A DNA stretch of 6,322 nt from Mariniphaga sp. (GTDB lineage Bacteria > Bacteroidota > Bacteroidia > Bacteroidales > Prolixibacteraceae). The notes below the pieces were generated by a model, which did not search any database, was not told the DNA's origin, and saw only the letters and a program-made list of their open reading frames with translations. Below, piece by piece: positions 1 to 5,019 of the stretch (its first letter is position 1; every line of letters starts with the position of its first letter). The DNA lies in assembly GCA_025363795.1 (NCBI GenBank), contig JANYLE010000028.1, positions 1 through 6,322 on the forward strand, in the 5' to 3' direction. Position numbers and translations under genes: made by a program.

Positions 1-165
1 GAGGAAGCCGTATTACTAAATAATACAATGCTCGACCGTGCTTGTCATCCCGATGGTAAAAGCAATCCTAAAATGGTAAAACAACATTACAGGAAATTGA
101 AAATTGATTTTGTAAAAGGAATTGATAAAGCTTACAGCAAATTGGAAGAACTGAGTAAAAAATAG
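1..165 (+). CDS. C-terminal end of an unidentified protein (partial, 5' end outside window)
   Basis: An open frame enters from the left edge in frame 1 and ends at a TAG at 163-165, leaving the last 54 residues. It is lysine-rich (10 Lys) and looks helical, which supports real coding. I do not recognise the family with confidence. An HPD tripeptide (residues 16-18) is followed about 20 residues later by a helix containing FVKGIDKAYSKL. This loosely recalls the end of a DnaJ J-domain, where HPD is followed by a helix with an I-x-x-AY-x-x-L pattern. The segment before HPD lacks the basic YRKL-type helix II of true J-domains, so the resemblance may be chance. It is the only convincing plus-strand gene, is followed by a hairpin terminator and is convergent with mntP. 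Function stays open without the missing N-terminal part. Confidence 0.7.
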   Translation, partial: EEAVLLNNTMLDRACHPDGKSNPKMVKQHYRKLKIDFVKGIDKAYSKLEELSKK

Positions 166-188
166 TCAAACCCTCAAAGGGATTAACC

Positions 189-232
189 ACTAAGCCCTGG
201 CAGTAATTAAAACTGTCAGGGCTTAGTATTTT
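189..232 (+). terminator. Intrinsic terminator between the convergent genes
   Basis: A 16-bp stem (189-204 with 212-227, one G-T wobble) closes a 7-nt AT loop and is followed by ATTTT on the plus strand. It starts 24 nt after the stop of the plus-strand gene. Read on the minus strand the stem is equally stable but is followed by GTTAAT rather than a U-run. It may therefore also stop mntP transcription, but less efficiently. Confidence 0.8.
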
Positions 233-315
233 AAACCATGTTGAATTTCCTAAGCAAGAAAACTAAATCCAAACTTATGGAATCTCATGCAACTGCGCAG
301 CTGGTAAAGTCTTCG

Positions 316-879
316 TTATACCAATAGCGTATGTTGCACCAAAATCTTCAGACCGATACCGATCAGGATAATTCCCCCCAGCAATTCGACTTTGGGGCCG
401 AATGAGCAACCCACGTCCTTGCCGATCCTGATCCCCAACATGGCGAAGAAAAAGGTAACAGCCCCGATAATTACTGCCCCACCGAAGATATTCCTTGTCG
501 AAGCCAATGCATACGAGAATCCAACAACCAAAGCATCGATACTTGTTGCGATTGAAAGGGTAATGATATGCCTCCACGAGTAGATGTCAGATATTTTTTC
601 TTCATCGTGTTTAAAGCTTTCGATAATCATTTTCCCGCCCAGGAACAGCAAGAGGATAAAAGCGATCCAATGGTCGACCCCTTCGACATATCCTTTAATT
701 TCTGTTCCCATGTACCACCCGGCAATTGGAAAGATCCCCTGAAAGAAGGCGAGGGAAAAAGAGATTTTGGCAGCATGCCGGAATGAAATCTTTTGCTCAG
801 TCAGTCCGCAACCGATCGAAACGGCAAAGCTATCCATCGAAAGGCCAATGGCCAGAATAAGAACGGTAAGAATGTCCAT
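316..879 (-). CDS. mntP: MntP-type manganese efflux pump
   Basis: The 187-residue, very hydrophobic protein matches the MntP (formerly YebN, DUF204) family in length and motifs. Members export Mn(II) across the inner membrane to prevent manganese toxicity. About six membrane segments can be read (roughly residues 3-20, 36-56, 69-86, 104-124, 130-152, 164-181), forming two repeats. Each repeat carries an acidic motif expected to face the transport path: LSMDSFAVSIG with Asp16, and TSIDALVVGFSYAL with Asp115. A polar linker (residues about 88-103) separates the halves. The ATG at 879 is the natural start because the membrane motif begins at once and a promoter-like element lies 17 nt upstream. 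No Shine-Dalgarno sequence is present. The gene follows groEL in the same orientation, but a terminator and its own promoter make it a separate unit. The implied leader of about 10 nt cannot hold a manganese riboswitch. Confidence 0.93.
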   Translation of the reverse strand: MDILTVLILAIGLSMDSFAVSIGCGLTEQKISFRHAAKISFSLAFFQGIFPIAGWYMGTEIKGYVEGVDHWIAFILLLFLGGKMIIESFKHDEEKISDIYSWRHIITLSIATSIDALVVGFSYALASTRNIFGGAVIIGAVTFFFAMLGIRIGKDVGCSFGPKVELLGGIILIGIGLKILVQHTLLV

Positions 880-895
880 GCTAAATTTTAAGGTG

Positions 896-926
896 CAAAG
901 ATAGAACAGTTCGGGAAACGACTAAA
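896..926 (-). promoter_or_regulatory. Candidate Bacteroidota-type promoter of mntP
   Basis: On the minus strand TATCTTTG (903-896) is an exact match to the Bacteroidota -7 consensus TAnnTTTG. A TTTA (926-923) sits 19 nt upstream where the -33 TTTG is expected (3 of 4 bases). Transcription would start near position 890, about 10 nt before the mntP ATG. The -33 element overlaps the U-run of the groEL terminator. Assignment is by motif and spacing only. Confidence 0.6.
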
Positions 927-954
927 AAAACCGACAGGAAATCCTGCCGGTTTT
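924..954 (-). terminator. Intrinsic terminator of groES-groEL
   Basis: On the minus strand the arms 954-943 and 938-927 form a 12-bp stem with one G-U wobble and a 4-nt loop (942-939). The 3' arm runs into seven Ts (930-924). It lies 43 nt after the groEL stop and before the mntP promoter. On the plus strand the wobble becomes an A-C mismatch, so the minus direction is favoured. Confidence 0.88.
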
Positions 955-960
955 GTAGTT

Positions 961-977
961 TCAACCAATTTGGTTGA
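961..977. repeat. Perfect 8-bp inverted repeat with a 1-nt centre in the groEL 3' region
   Basis: The 17-bp stretch reads TCAACCAA-T-TTGGTTGA, a perfect odd palindrome 19 nt past the groEL stop. It is separate from the terminator stem. It could be a small hairpin in the groEL 3' untranslated region, or a binding site for a dimeric regulator lying about 70-87 bp upstream of the predicted mntP start site. The sequence does not decide between these or rule out chance. Confidence 0.5.
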
Positions 978-996
978 TATATATTGGGTTTGTGGA

Positions 997-2634
997 TTAC
1001 ATCATTCCACCCATACCACCGCCCATTCCGCCTTGTGGCATCATGGCTGATTTTTCTTCTTTCTCGTCAACGATGACACACTCGGTTGTCAGGAACATAC
1101 CTGCAATAGATGCAGCATTTTCCAAAGCAACACGGGTAACCTTTGCAGGATCAATTACACCTGATTCGAAAAGGTTCTGGTAAACATCAAGGCGTGCATT
1201 GTAACCGTAATCGGCCTTACCTTCTTTGATCTTCTGTACAATCACAGCACCTTCAAGTCCTGCATTGAATACAATCTGACGGGTAGGTTCTTCGATAGCA
1301 CGTTTTACTATTTCGATACCAGTTGTTTCATCCTCGTTGTCGCCGAGCAAGCCTTCAAGAGTTGCTGTAGCGCGAAGATAAGCCACACCACCACCGGGAA
1401 CAATACCTTCTTCGACAGCAGCGCGGGTTGCATGAAGTGCATCATCAACGCGAGCTTTTTTCTCTTTCATTTCAACTTCTGAAGAAGCGCCAACATAAAG
1501 TACAGCTACTCCACCTGAGAGTTTAGCCAACCGTTCCTGAAGTTTTTCGCGATCATAATCAGAAGTAGTAGTTTCGATCTGTTTTTTGATCTGAGATACA
1601 CGTGATGCAATATTGGATGCGTCACCTGAACCATTTACGATGGTTGTAGTATCTTTATTTACAGTTACCTTTTCTGCACGACCCAACATTTCAAGCGTTG
1701 CATCTTCAAGCTTCATTCCTTTTTCTTCGGTAATTACGGTACCACCGGTAAGGATTGCCAAATCTTCGAGCATTTCTTTACGACGATCGCCAAATCCGGG
1801 AGCTTTAACTGCACAAACCTTCAAGCCTGCACGAAGACGGTTTACAACCAATGTTGCAAGAGCTTCGCCTTCGATATCTTCTGAGATAATCATCAAGGCA
1901 TGACCTGACTGGTGAGTCAATTCAAGAATAGGAACCAATTCTTTCATTGATCCGATTTTCTTATCGTGAATCAGGATGAAAGGATTCTCCATTTCAGTAG
2001 CCATCTTTTCGGTATCGGTTACGAAATAAGGAGAGATATAACCACGGTCAAACTGCATACCTTCAACAAGATCAACATATGTTTCGGTACCCTTAGCTTC
2101 TTCGACAGTGATAACACCTTCTTTGTGAACTTTTTCCATCGCTTCAGCGATCAACTTGCCGATTTCAGCATCATTGTTGGCAGCAATACGTGCAACCTGT
2201 TCAATTTTGTTGTAATCGTCACCAACAGTTATTGCCTGAGCTTTAATGCTTTCAACAACTTTAAGAACTGCTTTGTCAATACCACGTTTCAAATCCATTG
2301 GATTTGCACCGGCAGTAACGTTTTTCAAACCAACATTGATGATAGACTGTGCAAGAACAGTAGCTGTAGTAGTACCATCGCCAGCATCATCACCTGTTTT
2401 TGAAGCAACTTCTTTAACCAGGTGAGCACCCATATTTTCGAATGCATCAGCCAGTTCAATCTCTTTTGCAACTGTTACACCATCTTTGGTAACCAAAGGG
2501 GCACCAAATTTCTTTTCGATAATTACATTACGACCTTTAGGCCCGAGTGTTACCTTAACAGCGTTAGCTAATTTGTCCACTCCTTTTTTCAGCCTTTCGC
2601 GGGCGTCGATATTAAATTGAATCTCTTTTGCCAT
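997..2634 (-). CDS. groEL: Chaperonin GroEL (Hsp60, 60 kDa subunit)
   Basis: This full-length 545-residue GroEL forms the cytoplasmic double-ring ATPase that folds proteins with GroES. The N-terminal equatorial domain carries TLGPKGRNV (29-37) and the nucleotide motif GDGTTT (85-90, with Asp86). The apical domain spans roughly residues 190-375. The returning intermediate and equatorial segments hold VDDALHATRAAVEEG (396-410), where Asp398 corresponds to the Asp needed for ATP hydrolysis, then PGGG (413-416). The chain ends in the glycine-methionine tail GGMGGGMGGMM typical of the major housekeeping GroEL. The start ATG at 2634 begins the standard MAKEI N-terminus; there is no Shine-Dalgarno sequence, only an AT-rich leader. 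It lies 39 nt downstream of groES in the same orientation and is presumably co-transcribed with it. No frameshift or missing key residue is visible. Confidence 0.99.
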   Translation of the reverse strand: MAKEIQFNIDARERLKKGVDKLANAVKVTLGPKGRNVIIEKKFGAPLVTKDGVTVAKEIELADAFENMGAHLVKEVASKTGDDAGDGTTTATVLAQSIINVGLKNVTAGANPMDLKRGIDKAVLKVVESIKAQAITVGDDYNKIEQVARIAANNDAEIGKLIAEAMEKVHKEGVITVEEAKGTETYVDLVEGMQFDRGYISPYFVTDTEKMATEMENPFILIHDKKIGSMKELVPILELTHQSGHALMIISEDIEGEALATLVVNRLRAGLKVCAVKAPGFGDRRKEMLEDLAILTGGTVITEEKGMKLEDATLEMLGRAEKVTVNKDTTTIVNGSGDASNIASRVSQIKKQIETTTSDYDREKLQERLAKLSGGVAVLYVGASSEVEMKEKKARVDDALHATRAAVEEGIVPGGGVAYLRATATLEGLLGDNEDETTGIEIVKRAIEEPTRQIVFNAGLEGAVIVQKIKEGKADYGYNARLDVYQNLFESGVIDPAKVTRVALENAASIAGMFLTTECVIVDEKEEKSAMMPQGGMGGGMGGMM

Positions 2635-2673
2635 TGTTTGATGTTTTTAAATAATAATCAATAAATTAGTCAA

Positions 2674-2952
2674 TTAAGCGATGAAAAGAACATCGGACTG
2701 CGAAATCAAAAGATAGTCGTTGCCATCAATTGTAAGTTCAGTTCCGGAATACTTTCCGTAGAATACTGTATCGCCGGCTTTAACTTCCATTGCTTCATCT
2801 TTTTTAGCGATACCTACAAGTACCACTTTACCTGCAAGAGGTTTTTCTTTCGCTGAGTCAGGGATAATGATACCACCTGCCGTTTTTGTAACTGCTTGCT
2901 GCGGCTCTACCAATACTTTGCCGGCAAGGATTTTTCCTTTAAGTTCTGCCAT
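2674..2952 (-). CDS. groES: Co-chaperonin GroES (Hsp10, 10 kDa subunit)
   Basis: The 92-residue protein is a complete GroES, the heptameric lid that caps the GroEL ring and triggers release of substrate into the folding chamber. The N-terminal strand (LKGKILAGKVLVEPQ) is followed by the mobile loop, roughly residues 17-35. That loop carries TAGGIIIPDSA, whose hydrophobic triplet Ile28-Ile30 contacts the GroEL apical domain. The C-terminal half ends in the family pattern KYSGTEL, then DYLLISQSDVLFIA. The ATG at 2952 is the only sensible start and is preceded by an A/T-rich stretch without a Shine-Dalgarno sequence. It is first in the groES-groEL operon. I find no CIRCE element and no convincing sigma-32-like promoter upstream, so heat-shock control, if present, uses signals I cannot assign. 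Confidence 0.98.
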   Translation of the reverse strand: MAELKGKILAGKVLVEPQQAVTKTAGGIIIPDSAKEKPLAGKVVLVGIAKKDEAMEVKAGDTVFYGKYSGTELTIDGNDYLLISQSDVLFIA

Positions 2953-3005
2953 TTTTAATTTTATTTATAAATTAGACAATAGTTTATCGCTTTATATCAT
3001 AGTTA

Positions 3006-3021
3006 TCAGAAAATATGCCAA
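3006..3021 (-). promoter_or_regulatory. Weak sigma-54-like -24/-12 near match upstream of groES
   Basis: The minus strand reads TTGGCA, eight intervening bases including TTTT, then TGA, compared with the consensus TTGGCAC-G-N4-TTGC. The -24 GG block is perfect and the spacing is right. The -12 element has GA where GC is nearly invariant, which argues against function. It would give a start near 2994 and a leader of about 40 nt for groES. A sigma-54 activator is encoded 2 kb upstream, but this does not show that it acts here. Confidence 0.2.
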
Positions 3022-3074
3022 AGCCGGTAAAAACCTGTTTTGTCCTTACAACACGACATTTTTGCAACAATTAT

Positions 3075-3119
3075 TTACAGGCGAAATCCAATAACACGCT
3101 AATACATTAGATTACAGGC
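3075..3119. repeat. Two direct copies of an octamer with a short dyad between them
   Basis: TTACAGGC occurs at 3075-3082 and again at 3112-3119, 37 bp apart start to start. The 5-2-5 inverted repeat CTAAT-AC-ATTAG (3099-3110) lies between them. All are 120-170 bp upstream of groES. They could be operator half-sites, but short repeats in AT-rich spacers also arise by chance. Confidence 0.25.
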
Positions 3120-3138
3120 ATCTTCAACAATCATACGA

Positions 3139-3185
3139 CTGACACTGCTTTCTGCCAACATGACATTAACTGGAACCAGTGTCAG
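3139..3185. repeat. 9-bp perfect inverted repeat with a 29-nt spacer
   Basis: CTGACACTG (3139-3147) is mirrored exactly by CAGTGTCAG (3177-3185). No U-run follows on either strand, so it is not a classical terminator. It sits immediately beyond the secG-side terminator hairpin and about 190-230 bp upstream of the groES start. It could fold as a stem-loop in read-through RNA or act as a protein-binding dyad. Confidence 0.5.
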
Positions 3186-3192
3186 CAATATG

Positions 3193-3240
3193 CAAAAGCC
3201 CAGTCCGTCAGTTGACAGATTGGGCTTTTGTTTGTTTTAA
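3193..3240. terminator. Strong, probably bidirectional terminator hairpin after secG
   Basis: Arms 3193-3209 and 3214-3230 pair over 17 positions with a G-T wobble at the 3203/3220 pair and a C-A mismatch at 3206/3217, closing the loop AGTT. The outer ten base pairs, CAAAAGCCCA with TGGGCTTTTG, are perfect. On plus, TTTGTTTT follows; on minus, the stem ends in CTTTTG. Since secG ends at 3314 on the minus strand and no plus gene lies upstream, its likely job is to end the sigma-54-activator-to-secG transcript, although the T-rich tail is better on plus. Confidence 0.75.
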
Positions 3241-3313
3241 TCTTGATTTTAATTCAGCAGATCAGGAGAACAGATTAAGATCCATACCCAATTGCCGATT
3301 AAAAACCAACAAT

Positions 3314-3640
3314 CTATTTCGTTGAATCACGAACGGCTTGCGGAAAATTTGGAACCTGGCTAGGATCCTGCACTTGCTGAATCTGCTGTTCGATAGCAGA
3401 TTTTTTCTGCTCTGCCTGACGAGGAAGAAAAGCGGTAGCGCTAATAGAAAGAACAACCAGCGCGATTGCCAGAATCCAGGTAGCTTTTTCCAAGAAATCT
3501 GTTGTCCGACGGACACCCATCACCTGGTTTGAGCTAGAGAAGGATGATGTCAGACCACCACCTTTTGAGTTCTGAACCAATACCAATAAAATCAGTAAGG
3601 CACAAACAATAAAAATTATAACAATAATAAAACTGTACAT
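3314..3640 (-). CDS. secG: Protein-export membrane protein SecG
   Basis: This is the small auxiliary subunit of the SecYEG translocon, which helps SecA-driven export across the inner membrane. Two membrane helices (residues about 3-22 and 54-72) flank the diagnostic cytoplasmic segment VQNSKGGGLTSSF (22-34), followed by VMGVRRTTDFLEKATW (40-55). This hydrophobic-VQ-KGGGL-x-FLxKAT arrangement is the SecG signature. A charged, glutamine-rich tail of about 35 residues (73-108) follows the second helix. I chose the ATG at 3640, giving 108 residues. The in-frame ATG at 3697 would add 19 residues atypical of SecG and overlap the upstream gene by 53 nt, whereas 3640 leaves a 4-nt gap typical of translational coupling. 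It is the last gene of the four-gene unit and is followed by a hairpin terminator. Confidence 0.95.
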   Translation of the reverse strand: MYSFIIVIIFIVCALLILLVLVQNSKGGGLTSSFSSSNQVMGVRRTTDFLEKATWILAIALVVLSISATAFLPRQAEQKKSAIEQQIQQVQDPSQVPNFPQAVRDSTK

Positions 3641-3644
3641 TGGA

Positions 3645-4457
3645 TTATTTATTAAGCAGATTTGTAACTTCTTCAATTTGCCGCGCAAAATAAACATTTT
3701 TTTCGGGATATTTCAAACTTAATCTTTCAAAAGCTTTGATTGCTTTTTGATAAAGCCCCTGTTTCACATAAATTCGCGCTAATGTCTCGGTGATAAAATC
3801 TTCACCTTCACTCTCTTTATCTAGCTGTTTATTAATTCTTTCGATGACTCCTGAACTTTCAGGAGGCTTCGCATTAAATGCCGGGTTGTCCTTGATAAAA
3901 CGATCAATCAAATCACTGTTTTGTTCCGGTTCTACACCCTTTTCCTTTTTGGCGGCCACATGACTGATCTCCTTAACCAGTTCAGAAAGTGGTCTTTCTG
4001 TATCATTTTCGAGCCCTTCAAGTATATAAGGGGTCTCAGTATGCTCAAAATTAAGCAAATCGAAATGTCTTCTTTCAGCCTGATTGACAACTGCCAGAAA
4101 AGATTCTTCAGGAGCATCACTTATTTCAGGTTCTTCATCTGACAATTCAAGGGTCGGTAGGTTCTCGGGGTTCACAACGACTTTTATTTCAACCGGAACG
4201 TCACTGATATGTTTTTCCAATCCGGGATTTAAAAGATGATAAAGAACCGTGCGATCAGTTGCATATGCGGCACATGTTTTTAGCTGACCTGAAAAACGAA
4301 AATTGTTTTCATTCTGCAAATTACGCACATAAAGGAGATGAGCACTCTGAAAGTAGGGATACTCATCCAATATTTCTTTGAGTTCGCCCAGCGTCCGCTC
4401 ATTGAGCGCTGACGGATCATCAAAATATCGCAACATTTGATCTCGACTCATCGACAT
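3645..4457 (-). CDS. TPR-containing protein of unknown function between lptE and secG
   Basis: I do not recognise a named family with an assigned function. The 270-residue protein has no signal peptide or membrane segment, so it is probably cytoplasmic. The N-terminal part (about 1-80) is helical, with EYPYFQSAHLLYVRNL (32-47) and FRFSGQLKTCAAYATDR (53-69). An acidic, low-complexity stretch follows (about 98-120, rich in Glu, Asp, Ser and Pro). Then comes SDLIDRFIKDNPAF (181-194). The C-terminus (about 221-256) reads as one tetratricopeptide repeat, with LARIYVKQGLYQKAIKAFER and then YPEKN, suggesting protein-protein contact. The start at 4457 (MSMSRDQM) leaves 22 nt after lptE; Met3 at 4451 is equally possible. 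Small TPR proteins in this position are, as I recall, common in Bacteroidota. Coupling to secG (4-nt gap) and lptE hints at an envelope-related role, which is inference only. Confidence 0.85.
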   Translation of the reverse strand: MSMSRDQMLRYFDDPSALNERTLGELKEILDEYPYFQSAHLLYVRNLQNENNFRFSGQLKTCAAYATDRTVLYHLLNPGLEKHISDVPVEIKVVVNPENLPTLELSDEEPEISDAPEESFLAVVNQAERRHFDLLNFEHTETPYILEGLENDTERPLSELVKEISHVAAKKEKGVEPEQNSDLIDRFIKDNPAFNAKPPESSGVIERINKQLDKESEGEDFITETLARIYVKQGLYQKAIKAFERLSLKYPEKNVYFARQIEEVTNLLNK

Positions 4458-4479
4458 ACTACATCATCTTTTAATTGAT

Positions 4480-5016
4480 TTACCAATTCGCAACCGATTT
4501 ACTAAAGATATCATCCGTCAGCTGTATAACAATCGCATCAACAGCATCGTTTTCGACCTCATTCAGCGAGCGGGTACTCTCCCAGTCATAATAGGCAGAG
4601 AATGAAGTGTTAAAATCCTGTTCGTGATCCTTATTGTTTACGAAAATTACCTTTACTGTAACTGTCAATCGGTTCATCGATGCAAAATCTTTCCCCTGAT
4701 CGCTTTGCTGAATCGACAAAGGCCTGACTTCGTAACCTGTGATCTGACCAGAGAATTCAAGATCGCCCTGTTCTCGCTCCATGGATAGCCCGGTTTCGTT
4801 AACGAACTTATCCTTCATTTTTTCGGTAAAAGTCTGGCTCAATGTCGGATTAACCACCCTTGCCCTATTCGTAAAATAATCGATAAAGACTGTTTTAACC
4901 TCAGGTGAAATTGATGCACCGGTGAATGAATAGCCAATTTTACAGGCGTTTACAATTACCACCAATGCCAGAATACCAGCAAATACCAAACTTAATCTAA
5001 TGGTTTGCTTTATCAT
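4480..5016 (-). CDS. lptE: LptE-family lipoprotein (LPS assembly)
   Basis: The 178-residue protein begins with a lipoprotein signal peptide: basic MIKQTIR, a hydrophobic core, then VNAC with the lipidated Cys25. The mature N-terminus CKIGYSFTGASISPEVKTV, followed by DYFTNRA, matches the LptE-like family of Bacteroidota. In Gram-negatives LptE is the outer-membrane lipoprotein that plugs the LptD barrel and helps insert lipopolysaccharide into the outer leaflet. The central part has alternating strands (GDLEFSGQITGYEV, RLTVTVKVIFVN) and a C-terminal helix near EVENDAVDAIVIQLTDDIF, a layout expected of LptE. The residue after the lipid Cys is Lys, and no run of acidic residues follows that would suggest surface export, fitting an inner-face location. 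It starts 3 nt after the sigma-54 activator gene, and its ATG is preceded by A/T-rich bases with no Shine-Dalgarno sequence. lptD is not in the window. Confidence 0.88.
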   Translation of the reverse strand: MIKQTIRLSLVFAGILALVVIVNACKIGYSFTGASISPEVKTVFIDYFTNRARVVNPTLSQTFTEKMKDKFVNETGLSMEREQGDLEFSGQITGYEVRPLSIQQSDQGKDFASMNRLTVTVKVIFVNNKDHEQDFNTSFSAYYDWESTRSLNEVENDAVDAIVIQLTDDIFSKSVANW

Positions 5017-5019
5017 TTA

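Larger units (their letters stand above)
2953..3313. other. 361-bp intergenic region between secG and groES
   Basis: No convincing gene lies here; a short plus-strand frame running from inside groES has no recognisable protein features. From the secG side the region holds a strong hairpin (3193-3230), a 9-bp inverted repeat (3139-3185), a short dyad CTAAT-AC-ATTAG (3099-3110), a repeated TTACAGGC octamer (3075-3082 and 3112-3119), and a weak sigma-54-like match (3006-3021). The last 50 bp before groES are very A/T-rich. I see no exact TAnnTTTG element here, unlike upstream of mntP and of the sigma-54 activator gene. The groES promoter is therefore unassigned. Confidence 0.75.

Noticed and set aside
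233..315. Possible signal in the spacer after mntP, including a near-palindrome around CAACTGCGCAGCTG
   Set aside because: The dyad has a mismatch, is short and has no U-run. Nothing else in these 83 bases supports a feature.
880..996. Manganese (yybP-ykoY) riboswitch before mntP
   Set aside because: The spacer holds only the groEL terminator, a palindrome and a promoter close to the start codon. No riboswitch-like paired architecture can be drawn.
1966..2403. Long plus-strand open frame (145 codons) opposite groEL
   Set aside because: It lies wholly antisense to an unmistakable groEL. The translation has no recognisable motif and is the kind of frame that codon bias in a conserved gene leaves open.
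2867..3094. Plus-strand open frame running from groES into the intergenic region, with a T-rich hairpin tail downstream
   Set aside because: Its first part is antisense to groES, the rest is low-complexity translation of AT-rich spacer, and there is no promoter or family signature.
2953..3120. CIRCE (HrcA) element before groES
   Set aside because: No TTAGCACTC-N9-GAGTGCTAA or a near variant was found on either strand.
3262..3516. Minus-strand 84-codon frame with a hydrophobic stretch inside secG
   Set aside because: It is an out-of-frame shadow of secG; the correct frame carries all the SecG motifs.
3641..3697. Upstream ATG giving SecG a 19-residue N-terminal extension
   Set aside because: It would overlap the TPR gene by 53 nt and place basic, non-family sequence before the first membrane helix. 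The ATG at 3640 fits SecG length and operon spacing.
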